Positions 31,690 through 44,514 of a stretch of 64,000 bases of DNA are shown here, in pieces. Position numbers and translations under genes: made by a program. Position 1 is the stretch's first letter. Each line of letters begins with the position of its first letter. Under the pieces are notes generated by a model. It did not search any database, was not told the DNA's origin, and was given only the letters and a program-made list of their open reading frames with translations. Source of the stretch: Emydura subglobosa (taxonomy: Eukaryota > Chordata > Testudines > Chelidae); the NCBI GenBank assembly GCA_007922225.1, contig ML679961.1, positions 3,632,477-3,696,476 on the forward strand, in the 5' to 3' direction.

Positions 31690-32740
31690 TCCGGTTACAT
31701 TATTTGCACAAACATCAACAAAGAAAGCACTAAGGATGATGTGCTGTCTCTTGAGAAGGCACTGGTACTACAAGATACAGTGTGGCATCAAAAGAATCCA
31801 GTTTACTCAATTCATGTCATGTCAACTTGAATTATATGTGACTGAAGGTTGCGTGAGTGATTATTCCAAAATCACTTTAATCTCAAGTTTTTGGAAGCTC
31901 TTCATGAAGGTCATTTTAGCATTGTATGAAGGAAGGCCATATCCTAGAATCATGTCTGGTGGCTGGGGATTGACAAAGATATTGAGAGAAAGGCAAAGTG
32001 CTGCACTCTGGGTCAGCAAATTCAGCATGATCCTGGCTCAGGTCATCTACACCTACGGTTGTGGCCTCAGACTCCTTAGAGATGTATTCACATGGTCTTT
32101 GCCTGACCTTTAGGTGGTTATATGTTTTGGTCGTAGTCAACACCCATTTGACATGGCCAGTTTTCAGAATGACTTCTGCTACAGCTAACAAAACCGTTGG
32201 TCATCTTCACATCTTGTTTAGCCAATCTGGTTTACCGTTACAGTTGATGAGTGACAGTGAACCTCAATTCTGTTCTGAAGAATTTCAGAGGTTCCTAGCT
32301 TCAAATGGGATTCTGTACACGCATTCTGCTCCATACCATCCTGCTACTAACAGACTATCAGAACACTTTGCGCAAACACTTAAGCATGCCTGAAGAGCTA
32401 GCTGATCTATTTTAATTCATCAGCAGAAACTGGACAATTCCTTTCTTGTCAACAGGAACACCCATGTGCTACTGCCCAAGAGTCACCTGCAACTTTTTTT
32501 CTTGAAGTGATGTTTGTGCACCTGTTTGGATCTGCTACATCCTGATGTTGCCTCATATGTAGCCAAAACCCAAGCTACGCAAATTGATTGACAACATGAC
32601 ACTCCTCATAGTTCTTTTAAAGTAGGAGACTCAGTGTGGACTCGCAACTATGGTTGTGGAGTGAAACGGGAACCTGGAGAACATGTAAAATGCATGGGAC
32701 CTGTTTTCTTTGTAGTAAAACTATCTAATGGAAACAACAT
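31690..32740 (+). pseudogene. Ty3/Gypsy integrase pseudogene
   Basis: After the LTR copy, the pol frame resumes with LHEGHFSIV near 31,898 and the catalytic core. Later blocks are recognisable as PLQLMSDSEPQFCSEEF (32,235 on; second catalytic Asp in SDSEPQF), then HSAPYHPATN (32,324 on) and LSEHFAQTLK, which keeps the catalytic Glu. Stops and frameshifts break the gene. Integrase would insert the cDNA into a chromosome. Confidence 0.82.
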
Positions 32741-33067
32741 ATGGAACAGTTGCAGCCTCAACAAGTACCAGAGTCCATGCATGTTTCAGTAGGACTTTCT
32801 GTTCCTCCAGTTGAACCTCCTTTCATTACAACTCCTAATTTCGATGATTTGGTAGAAGAAACTTTGGTACCAGATCCAGTTGATTCCTTACCACCGACTG
32901 TTCCTGTTGTTCAGGAGACTGCTGCACCTCCATTATCCCAACAGACTCTGAAAACCAGTGGTGTGTCTGAATTTATAAGGTGTTTAGTTAGAAAATTGCT
33001 ATTCCAGGGCAAAATAATCCCTTGCAATTTGAGAATCTCTGGTAGTCTACCTGCAACTTTTAGTTAG
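32741..33067 (+). pseudogene. Ty3/Gypsy pol C-terminal frame
   Basis: 108 codons rich in Pro, Val and Gln (VSVGLSVPPVEPPF, SLPPTVPVVQETAAPP). Its place just after integrase suggests the disordered C-terminal tail of pol. It ends shortly before the purine tract at 33,135. Confidence 0.6.
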
Positions 33068-33319
33068 GTTATATAGTTTCATGTTAGCCATGTAAATGAT
33101 AATGTATATTTATTTGGGAAGATTTTTCAAGTAGGGTGGAGGATTGTGATGTCCTGTTTGAGCACTCTCCCTGCCCCAGTGTAAAGCCTCACTTTTGTGG
33201 GTTTCAGTTTTGCTGCAGAACAATACAATCTACACAGGAGACAGCTGTGTTTCTGTTCGATCCCTCTGTGTCTGTGTCTATCGCCTTCTCTGCTGGGTCC
33301 AAATATAACACTCGTGCTT

Positions 33320-35459
33320 AAAATGAAGTGTTTGTAGGATTGGGGCTTACTCTGAGCATTAGTTCCCTAACTGTAAAGAGACAATAATTGTTTCTTTGGT
33401 AGTCTTGTCTCTCTGTGAACTAAGATTCCAGTAATGTCACTCTGTGTCACTCTGAAGCCTAGAATGTCTGGTGCGTCATTGCAAAGTGATGGACGCAGCT
33501 ACAAGCATGACTGAGCACTTGTTTTGTTTAGACTATCACCAGGTTGTGTCGTCACTGGGTTTTGTGGTCCGTTACTATCCAATTTTTTAGTTCTCAGCCA
33601 TTTTGACTTCAAGAATTACGCCAGTGAGAGAGCAAGGCAGGTATCTATGGTATGCCAGGAGTGCTAGACCATTGTGATAGCAGAGACAACGCAAGCACTA
33701 CCATTACTTTGCAGCTAATTTGCATGAAACAATTTCATTGGTTGTATGAGGGAGACTACACAGATGGTGGATTACAGGGCCCAATCTTCAAAACCACTCA
33801 CCAACAATCCAAAATACACAAGGCACCTCACCACAGCACCCATCCTTCATTCGACATCTGCACAAATCAACTCAGCACAGCACACATATTTGCCCAACTT
33901 CACTCATACCTGCCATCAAACCACAAACTGAAGCAGCAATGCCAGGGGACCATCACTAGTTTGGATTGTAAACTCGTTGCTCTCTTCTATATGTACTGCA
34001 TCAAGCACAGTGGAGCTGTGATCTGAGTTGTTACTGCAATTTTTAAAAAATCTCGACGAAAAGGGAAGCTGCTAATGATGATGAGCCAAATTAGTTCTTT
34101 GTAGCTATCCATTTAGGTTACCCGAGTTATGCCATGGATGACTTTCCCCCAGGTACACTTCAGCATAAATTTTGGAAAATATCCTATTTAGAAACACTTC
34201 TGCTTACATCGTATGCTCTTCTCTTCTCTAATTGCTGCAGCACAGGGGAGTTCAATCTACACTGCAATCTTGCTGATACACTTGCACAGGCAATTTCAGC
34301 TAAGCTGTATTAATGGTACCTTTCCTCCTTTGTTCTTCATTACCAATAACATGGCATGTTAAGAAGATCTTTTTCCCTTCACTTCCCCCCAAGTTTATTC
34401 CTTACCTGAAATCATTTGGGATCTCTTTGGTTATTATGGAAACTATTGGGATGGAAAAGAAATTATTGAGCTGTTTCACGTGGGATTATGACTGAAGATG
34501 GGGAAGCAGCTCTTGAGAAATTAGAAACATGCTGATGTTCAAAGATTTGGGAGAAAAAAGCAAGGGAAGTGCAATACAGGAAATGTACAATCTAGAAGCA
34601 ACATTTCAGCCCTCTAGAGTATGAAGACAATCTGACCGCTAGGCCACGAGTTTTAGTAAATGTGACATGACTGCTTCATGTGTTTTGGCAAAATGGGTCA
34701 TGACAAATGCATTTGCTAATGATGGCCAGAATGACCCTAGTGCTACAACTTTTAGCTGTGGTTTGTGAAAAGCAGATATGACAGGAAGATTTTTCTTTTT
34801 TCGCTGGTGCGGTACTTCATGAAATTACAATGAGATAAATTATTTTCTTCCTACTCTGCTCATTACAGCAATAATGAAAAGGGAAATTTCATTTGATGTG
34901 CATTTTTTCTCTCCTCTTGTCCGCTCCACAACTCCACTCATGTGTGGGAATTAAGTATTTAATTGCCACTGCGGCTAGTGTGACACAAGGGAGTGGGAAA
35001 TGATAAAATTGTGACTATATTTTATGTATACATTACATAGAAATCATTACATTCTACCACAAATCTGGGTGCTGACTTCTGGGAATGGGGAGTGATAGTA
35101 AAGCAGAAGCATAAGGAGCATGATTTGTGGATGCTGAGGGAAAGCTGTTCTGAACTTCCAACTGATTTGTGACTTGTTCTTTTTGTAAAGCCCAAGACAA
35201 TATTCTTACCTTGGATAAGGGCTAAGGGTTCAGATCAGTGCAAAGAACAAACAGAAGAGCAATTGGGTGTGAAAACCATTTGATGATAAAGCCGAATGGC
35301 GAATGGTGGCCATTCTCATTGGATCAGGTCCATGTTGCAGGTGAGCAGTAGACTGATTCAGCTATGAGGCTCCAATAGCAACACCAAAGCAATGAACAAC
35401 GAATTGCTTATGAGGCTTTTTTTTTTTTGTAATAATACCAATTATACCTGCCTTTTGTA
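33320..35459. other. No gene; one degenerate dispersed repeat
   Basis: 33,320-33,650 could be remaining Gypsy LTR. The part 33,960-34,030 (GATTGTAAACTCGTTGCTC, then CATCAAGCACAGTGG) resembles a dispersed repeat tail also seen in altered form at 44,190-44,275. Otherwise nothing recognised. Confidence 0.5.
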
Positions 35460-35645
35460 ATCAGTAGATCACAAAGTACTTTACAAAGGAGATCAGTATC
35501 ATTATCTCCATTTTACAGATGGGGAAAACTGAGTCAGAGAGGCGAAGGGACTTGCCCAAGATCACCCACAGCAGGGCTGGGTGTAGAACCCTGGTCTCCT
35601 GAATTCCAAACCAGTGTTCCAGCCATTAAGCTACACTTCCCAGTT
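35460..35645 (-). mobile_element. MIR-type SINE, minus orientation
   Basis: The order CATTATCTCCATTTTACAGA, GACTTGCCCAAGATCACC, then AGAACCCTGGTCTCCTGA and CAGCCATTAAGCTACACTTC is the reverse complement of a MIR core and head. Old, diverged, non-coding. Confidence 0.75.
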
Positions 35646-36501
35646 GTAATTTGCTATTTGTTACTGGTTTTATTTTTCTTTCTCTGTCTCAGCATTCAGG
35701 TGCATACTTAAGTGCATTAAAATGTTCCTTTCCCCAGGCTCTTAAAAGGGCAGAGCTGGCATTAGACATAAGCAGACTAAGCAATTGCTTTGGGTCTTGA
35801 GCAGCTCAAGGGTTCCCCTATTCACTTTTTATTATGTGTTGTGTGGGAGGGGCCCCAAAATATACCTGTTTAGGGAAGATAGGCATAGATAGTCACAGTT
35901 CCTGGCCAGGCTGCCCCTTCTGAGTCCCTTTTCCAGTCTCCCGAGTGCCCCTCTTTCAGGTTGCAAGCCCACACCTCTGCTTTTTTCTGGGGAGAGATCC
36001 CACAATCCAACCACTCTCCCATTGGGTCTCTGGGTTATCCCCCCTGCCCCAGCTGCCCCTCCATGCTCACTGGGCACCAAGATACAGCCTTCTTTCAGCA
36101 GACCCCTGGCTCCCCGTCAGTCTCTGTGTCAACTCAGAGCTGCTGACAGCTGCCTTTCTGGAGAGCAGATTCTTTAACAGTGTCTTTGGGCCCCAGAGGC
36201 TCAGCCTTGGCAAACAGCTGAGGGTTACCAGGGTTGGAGCTGAAGAGTTCCACTTCTTCCCAGCTATTAGCATGGCTATTGTCTTGGAGGGAATGTGCCT
36301 GATGTAGGCCGCTGTTTTAACCTTTCCTGCTGGGTTTCTTTAACAAGCCCTTTTGATCTAACTGTGCATCCAGGCAGGGTAGTAATAATGGCAGGCAGAT
36401 ACACTGAAGGACATAGGATGTTTGTAAAAAGCAATACAAATATTTCCCAGTTTTCCACATAGGGGAAATGGGCTAGTCTTTCTAGAGGCCCATTTGAATG
36501 C
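35646..36501. other. No gene seen; GC-richer stretch
   Basis: 35,860-36,310 is GC-rich and open in several frames on both strands, but no frame has a recognisable domain and the frames overlap without preference. I treat it as non-coding, perhaps an unrecognised repeat. Confidence 0.45.
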
Positions 36502-37190
36502 CTGTGGTGGGGTAGACTAGGCCCAGAGACCCCCTGTTGGAGGCCTCAGGCTCCTGCCACATCGGTACCAGGAAAGGAGAAGTAGAGGAGTCCAGCAAGC
36601 CACCTACAGTGGCTGCAGGGGAAGCAGCCAATCAGAGAGGCTGCAGGGAGCAGCCAATCAGGGCCCAGGACAGCTGTATAAAAAGGCACTGCAGGGCAGA
36701 CTAGAGTCAGTTCTTTGTTAGAGACTGAGGAATGTAGCTGGCTGGCTACTGGGAAACTGCAGTGCCATGGACAGCTCAGTGCTGGCAGGGACTGGGGTGC
36801 GTGAAAGAGCTCCTGACTGGCTGCTGGGCCTGCATACAGAATGGCCCTAAGGTAAGGGTGAATCGTTGGTGAAGGGTGGAACCAGGGGGAAGTGGCCCAG
36901 GAACTGCAAGTAGTGTTTTAAAGTGACACGGTGGCATGTGGCTGCTATTCCTAGTGTACCTGGGTTGGGACCTGGAGTAGTGGGTGGATCTGAGTCTCTT
37001 CCCTCCTTCCACCATAGGCCATTTCCCTTACAACTGGACAGTGATTAGATCCCCAGAAGGGGATCTGAACTACTTGGTGGCTGAGCTGGAACCAGAAGGG
37101 CCAGAGAGGGTGAGACCATTGCTTCCAGGAGGAAGCCCTTGCGGTACGGCCTGATACCAGGGCTGGGACTGTCTAAGACTGCAGTCAAAC
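36502..37190 (+). repeat. LTR-like repeat with CCAAT and TATA boxes
   Basis: Starts near 36,504 with TGTGGTGGGGTAGAC. Two CCAATCA motifs at about 36,628 and 36,653 precede TATAAAAA at 36,677-36,684, the layout of a pol II promoter. The downstream 500 bp has no coding capacity. The start resembles 57,044 and 7,862. The 3' border and a target duplication were not found. Confidence 0.5.
36625..36684 (+). promoter_or_regulatory. Promoter-like module: two CCAAT boxes and TATA box
   Basis: AGCCAATCAGAG and AGCCAATCAGGG lie 25 bp apart, and TATAAAAAGGC follows within 20-30 bp. A transcription start would be expected near 36,710. Confidence 0.5.
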
Positions 37191-40100
37191 CTGTCCAGAA
37201 GGGTTGCTTGTGAAAGGTGGATGCTGTGCTGTCATAATACCATGTTGCTGTTGAGGCTTTATAGTCCTATTGTGGGGTGGGTAAAAGAAGCAATGGGCAC
37301 TATGTTTTAAATAATTTGGGGGTGTAAGTGGGATACAAATAACTTCATTGGGGTCTGACATGGGATGAGGGGGCAACATGTATTGTAATAGCTTCTGATG
37401 GTATCTCTGGTTAGGTTTCAATTGTGTACCTGGGGGCAGAATTTGGCCTGTGGTCTGGATTAATTGATGGAGTACAAGCCACCAAGACCCAGTCTGATCT
37501 GCAGAGCCTAGGTTGAGTTTGGAGACCAAGCAGTGAGAAAATGTATCTTACCTTGTAATTGGAGCAGATTTGGGTCTGAAAATTGGTGAAACCATGCAAA
37601 TGAACCTCCAATGCCATCTTGCAGATGTGCTTGTCACAGGAGGCCTGCACTTTCAAGGCTCTGATTTAAAGGCATGTGTGTAACTTTTGGTTGGTGTTTT
37701 AACCAATCTGAATTAATATATCTAGATATGGGCATAACAAGGTCAGGTCTGGATCTGGATGTTTTAATCCCCCAGTCGGGTCATTTGGAGAAAACAGCAC
37801 ATGATCATGTAATTAAAGACTTTTGTAACATGTATGTAAGCCAGTGGTTAGTGTTACTGGTCCCACTCTGTGTCCATCCACAGAGAATAGGAAATGTCAC
37901 TGCCCCCAACTACAGGCAGCCCAGCAGTGAGCGTGTTTACCCACATGCACAAGGGGATGAATTCAGGTTGGACAGGCAACCTTCTGTCATTTTCTAACTT
38001 CTGAGTCCTTGACTTCACAATCTTAATGTTCTTTGAATGTAGGTAGGTGCATGTGTGTGATTCGTTAGGTTTTTAAAACAGCAAATTGAAAAAGTCTCCA
38101 TAGGGCATCATACTGACACCCATCTGGGATATCCGCAAGGCAAAAACCTTTAGATCCACCACTCAGCCCTCTGCCACTTGAGATAAGGGAGTAAATGACA
38201 TGGTAGCTGGTTGTTATCCTCTCTGTGGACCAGCACTGGGGGTGGGGCACTTTTTCCAGTGATTTCACTGCTAAAATGCCCCTGCACATCTGGTACCAGC
38301 AAATATCAATCAGCCAAGTGTCCAAACCACTTCCAATTATTGGAGTGGGCTACCCATTATCTTGCTTTCTGCTTTGAGCCATTTTCAGTCCTTTGCAGGA
38401 ACTTAGCATAACTAGGACAACTCGGAAAAGGGGCAGCAGACAGTGGACTTGTGAAGTAAGTTTGACTCTGAGTGCTCTCTCTCTCTCTCTGAATATGCTG
38501 GGGCAGATGTCCGTGGAAAAACAGGAAGTTTGGATATATTTTAGAACTGCAGCTATGGGGAAATCTCGCTACTAAATGAACAGCTCAAGATCACTTGCTT
38601 AACTATATCTTTTGTGTTACCTGTCTAAGTTTTATTGCTGCCCAGTGACAAATTTTGTTTGGTTAGTCATGTAACCTGTTCTTGATTGACATGTTTCTAT
38701 AACTTTTGGCGTATAAGAGGGAGGTAGTGAGTCTGCGTCAGCGGATCACTTTGTGAACACCTCAAAAGATGTCCAGGCACAGAAGGAAGGACTAGCCATC
38801 CAGAAATATGTGGCTGAACCACCTGAAGACTGCCTCAGACTTGTGGGGATAACTATCAAGTGCCCTGATCTTTGGGGTACCCTAATCACCTACAGTAGGT
38901 GATGTGCTTAAATGAATAAACTGAGACATAGGCAATAAAAATTCCAGTAGGAATGGCTTGAGGACAGGAAAAGTAAAACTTTGAAGTAAAAGCATTTGGT
39001 TTGGATTTGTCTTTTTTTGCCAGCCATAGAACAGAGGGATGGGCTGTGTATCCTGATGCATGGCCTGATATCGACTCAGACACACAGTTACTGGGTTAAG
39101 GAACCCTTGGTAACAGAGGCATGGTGAGACTCAGGAATCTTGGGTCCCGTTCTGGGCTCTGGGACAGGCTATGCTCTAGCAGACATGCCCATTGTGTCTA
39201 TGTTCCCCACATGTGAACTCTCTGCTCTCATGTCCAATCTGTCCCAGTCTTGTCTATCTCACCACTGGCTCCTCGTCCTGTTCTCTGCTCCTTGTCCAAC
39301 CATTCAGTTCCTTCCAGAGAACCCCTCTCCTTGTTCCAGTTCTCCCCTGGATTCTCATTTAATCTGTCACACCCTCACCTCCTTCCACACCCCACTGGTG
39401 CTTGGTCCCACTCTCTCCCAGCGCCTCATCTAATTTCAGTCTATCCCTATTCTCCCCCCCGCCCACAGACTCCAACAACACCTGGTGGCCTCCAGTCCCC
39501 TGTCAATTTTACTCCATGGCTCCATCTTTGCCCAGCCAATCCGTAGGCTCCCTCCACCCCAACTCTCAGTCCCGGTTTCTCTCTGCTCTGTCACCTGTCT
39601 CTAGTTCAATTCTCCTCTGCCGTGGCTCCTTGTCCCAGTCTTCTACTCTGCTCCAAAGCATGGGCATACATTGTTTTGTCCATGTTAAAAAAATAAAAAA
39701 CCTAGCATTTTTCCCTAGTCTCATTTTCAGAAACAGTTGAACCATTTTGCCTGAATTTCTAGAAAAAGTCAATTTGTCTGTCTTGTTGGTTGTCTGCCTC
39801 AGCTTAATCTTTTAAATGTCTGGGCTGAAGTTTATGTCCTGTTCTGAAGTGCTTGTGTTGGGCAACCTTAATTAGAGATGGTGCTACCACCTTCACCTAG
39901 AGCGTTGGTAATATATATTTTTTTCTCTGACTTGTGTATATGAATTTAAGTTGGTGCAGTATAGTCTGAAGTGGGTTTTTAATTGAAGGAAGATTGGACA
40001 CAGGGCTAGATTGGCCATACTGGGTCAGAACAATAATCCTATTTCTGCATGTGTGCATATCTCTCTCTTCATATTCTGTCACTTTTTAATGGCTTTATAC

Positions 40101-40454
40101 TGGGACCAGAAAGTTTCCCATCTCCGTGGGAGCCTTGTCCTTTATTCTCAAGCACTCTTTCACTGAGAAACAAATTGGATTCATTCATTTGGGACAATAT
40201 GTGTTGATCTGGCATAATAATATGGAGAGGGCTGGACAATATTTTGATACTTTTCTCCCACCTTCTTCCTTTATGCATTGACAACTTTGTTTTGCAAGAC
40301 CAAAAAGTGTTTCTGATACTGCCCCTCCCCGTAGACCTGTTGGAAACACCTCTCTGTGTTCGCTGAAGGAAGTAAAATGGGTTTTATCTGCGTTAATTAT
40401 TTTAGCACTCAGGAACTTACAACAGGTGATTTTTGTCCACTGTTTAGTGGACTC
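37191..40454. other. No gene; pyrimidine-rich tract and small palindrome
   Basis: 39,190-39,660 is C/T-rich with recurring GTCCCA and TCTCC phrases, giving long empty frames. 38,885-38,903 is a near-perfect palindrome (ATCACCTAC, one base, GTAGGTGAT). A (CT)n run is at 38,476-38,490. 38,640-38,940 has a possible LTR-like look (GCGTATAAGAGG, AATAAACTG) but no borders. Confidence 0.5.
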
Positions 40455-41085
40455 TTATTGTGTGCTTCAGATCTGTTACCACTCAAAGATCTTGGAGTCA
40501 TTGTGGATAGTTCTCTGCCACTGCATACTGAGTGGATGTTTTCAATCAAGAAAGCTAACAATCCTAAGAACCATTAGGAAAGAGATAAGAAAGTAAATGT
40601 AATGCCACTATATAAAACCATGGTACACTCTCACTTTGAATATTGCATGCAGTTCTGGTCACGCCATCTCAAAAAAATCTATATTAGAAATGAAAAAGTA
40701 CAGAGAAGGGCAACAAAAATGGGTATGGAACAGATTCCATCTGAGATTAAAAAGACTGAGACTGGGCACCTTGGAAAAGAGACAGCCAACAGAGGAAATG
40801 ATTGAGGTCTATAAAACCATGAATGGTGTGGAGAAAGTGTATAAGGAAATTGCTGTTTACTCCTCTGCGTAACACAAGAACCAGGGGTCACCCAATGAAA
40901 CGAATAGGCAGTAGGTTTAAAACCAACAAAAGGAAGTATTTCTTCACACAGCTCAGTCAACCTGTGGCATTTGTTGCCAGGGGATGTGGTGGAGGTCAAA
41001 AGTATGTGGGATCAAAAAAAGAATTGGATAAGTTCATGGAGGATGGGTCCATCAATGGCTATTAGCCAAGATGGTCAGGGATGAC
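40455..41085 (+). mobile_element. CR1 LINE 3' part
   Basis: A CR1 with wording CTTGGAGTCATTGTGGATAG, TATAAAACCATGGTACACTC, then GGCAGTAGGTTTAAAACC and TCAATGGCTATTAGCCAAGA. It covers the last part of ORF2 (ITH-type VHSHFEYCMQFWSRHL) and 3' UTR and belongs to the same subfamily as 3,450-3,665 but in the opposite orientation. Stops and frameshifts show decay. Confidence 0.88.
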
Positions 41086-43009
41086 ATTTCAATGGTTAAG
41101 ACTGTTGTGGAAAAACCATTTCCTGTTTGATGTGACATGTGATGCCTTTTCTGTTGAGAACCCCCATTTCTATTGAAGTTGGTGGAGGGGAGAGGGTAAC
41201 TGTAACCGGATATGCCTGTCCTAGCAAGAGAATGGCCCAGACACCATACATTCTGCCAGTGGCACTTGAAACTATGGCACTTATGCAGCTTACGGTATTC
41301 TTTGGAGAAACTTAGTTCAAGAGATTCCACTAATACCGCATGTAAAACTTGGAGCCCCTGAGATCTGAAAACCATTAATCATGCTGAATTAAGACAGTTA
41401 ATCAAGTCTCAGAAACTGAAAAAAGATTGTCCCTGAGGTTTTTTACCTTGAGTATCTTTAGAAAATGATAGTTTCAGCTTTCCACTTGACTACTTCCATA
41501 AGCTAATTCATTTTCTTCAGAAGCAGCTCAAGGTCAGCCATTATGATTGTGTCAGCTTTAAACGATGCTTTACCTCGCTCATGTTAAGCTTGAGTTCTGC
41601 TATTGTGACTGATACTGATAGTTTTGTTGTCAAGGAGATGCCATCGGGTACTCTGGTAGGAGGTTAACTAAGGGGAAAGAGCTAACGTTGCAGACCTCAA
41701 TTTGTCTTCATTTAAAAAACCAAATATTTCAGTCACTGAAGCTACCAAATGAAATATGTGCAATAATAGAGAATGTTAATATGGTTCAGGAATATCAGAA
41801 GGCTTGGGCTATGGTCATGCGATCTCATTCTGAATACAGATAAACTAATTTTAGCTAAATCTTTCCCCATTACATAATTTCTGTAATTAATTTCAAATTA
41901 AATCACCCTCTAGTCCAATTTTGCCCCTTTTGATTCTCTGTTGCCTTCTCTTTTTGCAAGTCCCTGCAACAGTGCTGATGGCCGTGAGCCAAATTCTTCT
42001 CTCTTCCATTATGTACCTTGGTTTTACTTTTTTCTAACTGGTATATTGAATCTCCAGGACCACATCTTAAGAACAGCTTGCTAAATGTCTTTATGGTCAA
42101 AGTTTAGATTAGGAAAGTCCCTCTCAACCCTGTTGCTAGAGACTTTCCTCATAACCGAAGCAAACACTTCCTAAAGGTAAGCTTGGAAGGATTTTACGAT
42201 AAATGTCCAATTTCACCATATGAATAAACCAAGTAAAAATATTTCCATTGATTGAAATTTACAGAACTTCCCCAAAATAATTCTGAGCAGATTTTATAAA
42301 AACATCTAATCTTGATGTAAAAAATCCTTGGTGAATCGTTCCAAGGGTTAACGACTTTCACTGTCAAACATATTTGTGCATTATTAGCCGTTTGTATTTG
42401 TCTAGTTTCAACTTCCAGCCATTGGATCATGGGGTGAGGTATCCACCCGCACTGACCAAGAGGGGGTTAAGCAGGGCTGGGTGAGAAGCAGCCAATGGGC
42501 AGTCACTCTATTATCTTGTCCAGATCAACGTCAGGCTGACAGGCCTATAATCACCCGAGTCAGCCCGTTTACTTTTTTTTTTAAATTGACACCACATTAG
42601 CCTTCTCCTGGTCTTCTGGAACTTCCTCAGTTACGCAAGACTTACTGACAATCAATGTTACCTTTGCTGTGGAAAGGCACAATATTTTTAGGCAGTTACG
42701 TGGGGAGATTCTTACCTACTTTCCAAGGAATGAAGCAATGGAATGCTGTGCTTGGGACTGAACTGATGGGACACTTAGCAGGGGAGACTGACCCACATTC
42801 CAGCTGGGGGCCGGAAGCAGTAGATCAAGCCCATGGAGACAGTCCTAGGGAATACAGTTTTCACCTTCAGGGAGTTTGAGCTATTGTCATTCACAATTCC
42901 TTTACGTAGCTACAGTCTCTCTCTCTCTCTGTCACCTTATCTTTCAGGTTACCACAAAAGCATAAATGGAAGGGTAACAGTTTCACTTGAACAAGAATAA
43001 AACCCGATG
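41086..43009. other. No gene; partial dispersed repeat at 42,170-42,300
   Basis: 42,180-42,300 (GGAAGGATTTTACGATAAAT, AATTTCACCATATGAATAAA) is a diverged copy of 61,300-61,390. A (CT)n run is at 42,918-42,932. No gene or further element was recognised. 42,530-42,640 may be a CR1 remnant (TTGACACCACATTAGCC, minus). Confidence 0.5.
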
Positions 43010-43635
43010 AATTTCCAAGTAGAGCTATTAGAAAATGTTTTCCAACTGAAAACTTAGACAAAAATGAGGTTTGGTTTTTTGTCAAAATTTTCAATACAAA
43101 ATGCAGAAATTTATAACACTAAAATGAAAATGTTGGGGCAAAAACTGAATTTTGATCCATAAAATGCCACTGCAGTGCCTCATGCTCTCATTCCCTTCTA
43201 TATGTGTGCTCCTGGCTGGAATACAATCCCCATAATGCATCAGTCTCCCCTCTTGCTGTGAGGCCAAGGTGCATCATGGGGAAAATCACATGGCTGCTAT
43301 GTATTATGGGAGATGTAGTCTGGCTCAGGTGCTTCTCCCATAGAGGAGAATGATGGCATGAGGCATCATAACTACAGCTCCAATGAGATATTGTGGCCGC
43401 ATTTCCAAAGCAACATTTTATTTTTTAAAGGTTTTGGCCAACATATTTCAGTTTTCAGCCCCCAACCAAAAATGTTTCTTCTTTTGGGTGTTTAGTTTTT
43501 TGATGGAAAGTTTAAATTTTCCTCAGAAAGCAGATACTTCAATGAGAAATTTCATTTGTTGAAAACGCTTTTCGTTTTTTATTGAAAAACACGTGGAAAA
43601 TGGAACAATGGAACATTTTCACCCAGCCCTACTCC
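43010..43635 (+). repeat. Dispersed repeat, copy 2 of 2
   Basis: Same family as 21,690-22,150. Shared features are GTGCATCATGGGG, ATTATGGGAGATGTAGTC, CCCATAGAGGAGAATGATGG and an A/T-rich tail with many AAAATTTT-like words, ending near CACCCAGCCCT. Longer than copy 1 on its left side. Confidence 0.55.
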
Positions 43636-44189
43636 CATGTTCAGAGTGGCATTCCAGACTGACCTCGCCTCTTTGGCCAAGGTTTCTCTGTGTTCTCTAA
43701 ACAGTGCATGATCATCGCAGTCACAGGCATGACAAGGTGAATTAAGGATGCAGCTTCAGTTCTCAATTTCCTGTCCCTGCGCTGCAGCAGACCTTAAAGT
43801 TAATTAGCATCAATTTTGTGTGCATATCAATTACATAGACTGAATTAATTTAAGAATGACTTTGACTCATTTTACTTAAAGTTAATATCATTTCTCTCTG
43901 AATAGTGCAGCTGATAACAGTGTAAGGTAGCTTGGCGTTTGGTCTATTCTGGTAAAATCTTTTTTCTTATGTCTCAGAAAAAAAGACAAAAGATAAGCCT
44001 TGTACGTTGGTGCATTAATATTGTCCTTAAGTACCATAGTGACTATGGGTTGGATCTTAGCGTACATTGCCCTATCAAACCAAGAGCAGCTCTCGATATC
44101 CCATCATTGTCCCCTTATCTTGTGTTCCCATGTCTGTATTTAACCATTGCTGCTCACCTTTCATCTAGGGTGTAAATTCTTTTCTTTAT

Positions 44190-44275
44190 TTGTGCACACA
44201 GTCCTGTGCAGAATGGGGACCCAATCTGTGACTGGGGCTTCTAGGCACTCCCACAATATAAATAATGAAAAGGTG
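44190..44275 (+). repeat. Dispersed repeat tail
   Basis: CCTGTGCAGAATGGGGACCC, TGACTGGGGCTTCTAGGCAC and CCACAATATAAATAATGA are wording I associate with the 3' tail of a common amniote repeat of CR1/L3 type. Non-coding. Confidence 0.5.
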
Positions 44276-44514
44276 ATCAGAAATTAAAAATGATTCAGGT
44301 TATCCTGAATCATGTTCAGCCATGGCTCTAACTTTGTCAGAGTGCCTCAGTAAGTTGGGCAGAGAGCTGAAAAATCTATCAGATTGTTGGGAATCCCATT
44401 TCCATCTGCAAGTGCAAACTCAGGTCTTGATGGGTTTTGTGTGCAAAAATTACATAAAATGGCTGAAAACGTGGCCTGGAAGTTATCATACGGTGAAGCC
44501 AAATACCCATGCAG

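Larger units (their letters stand above)
27250..33310 (+). mobile_element. Ty3/Gypsy retrotransposon, plus strand
   Basis: Leader from about 27,250, then gag, protease, RT, RNase H, integrase and a C-terminal frame in the usual Ty3/Gypsy order. The RT and RNase H wording (NYVQIE, FHTYLYGR, DHFQLLSIFGPKT) matches the K02A2.6-type clade. A purine tract (AGGGTGGAGGAT, 33,135-33,146) precedes TGTGATGTCC at 33,148, a likely start of the 3' LTR, which is short or truncated. No 5' LTR was recognised. A hAT element and a solo-LTR-like copy are inserted in pol. The element is dead. Confidence 0.85.

Noticed and set aside
33147..33310. Complete 163-bp LTR of the plus-strand Gypsy element
   Set aside because: No matching 5' LTR was found to confirm either border, so only a likely LTR start is reported.
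38885..38903. Palindrome as a protein-binding operator
   Set aside because: A single 9-bp-arm palindrome in unassigned sequence is expected by chance now and then and has no supporting context.
39140..39740. Three overlapping plus-strand frames near 100 codons
   Set aside because: A pyrimidine-rich tract codes Ser/Pro/Leu in all frames; low complexity.
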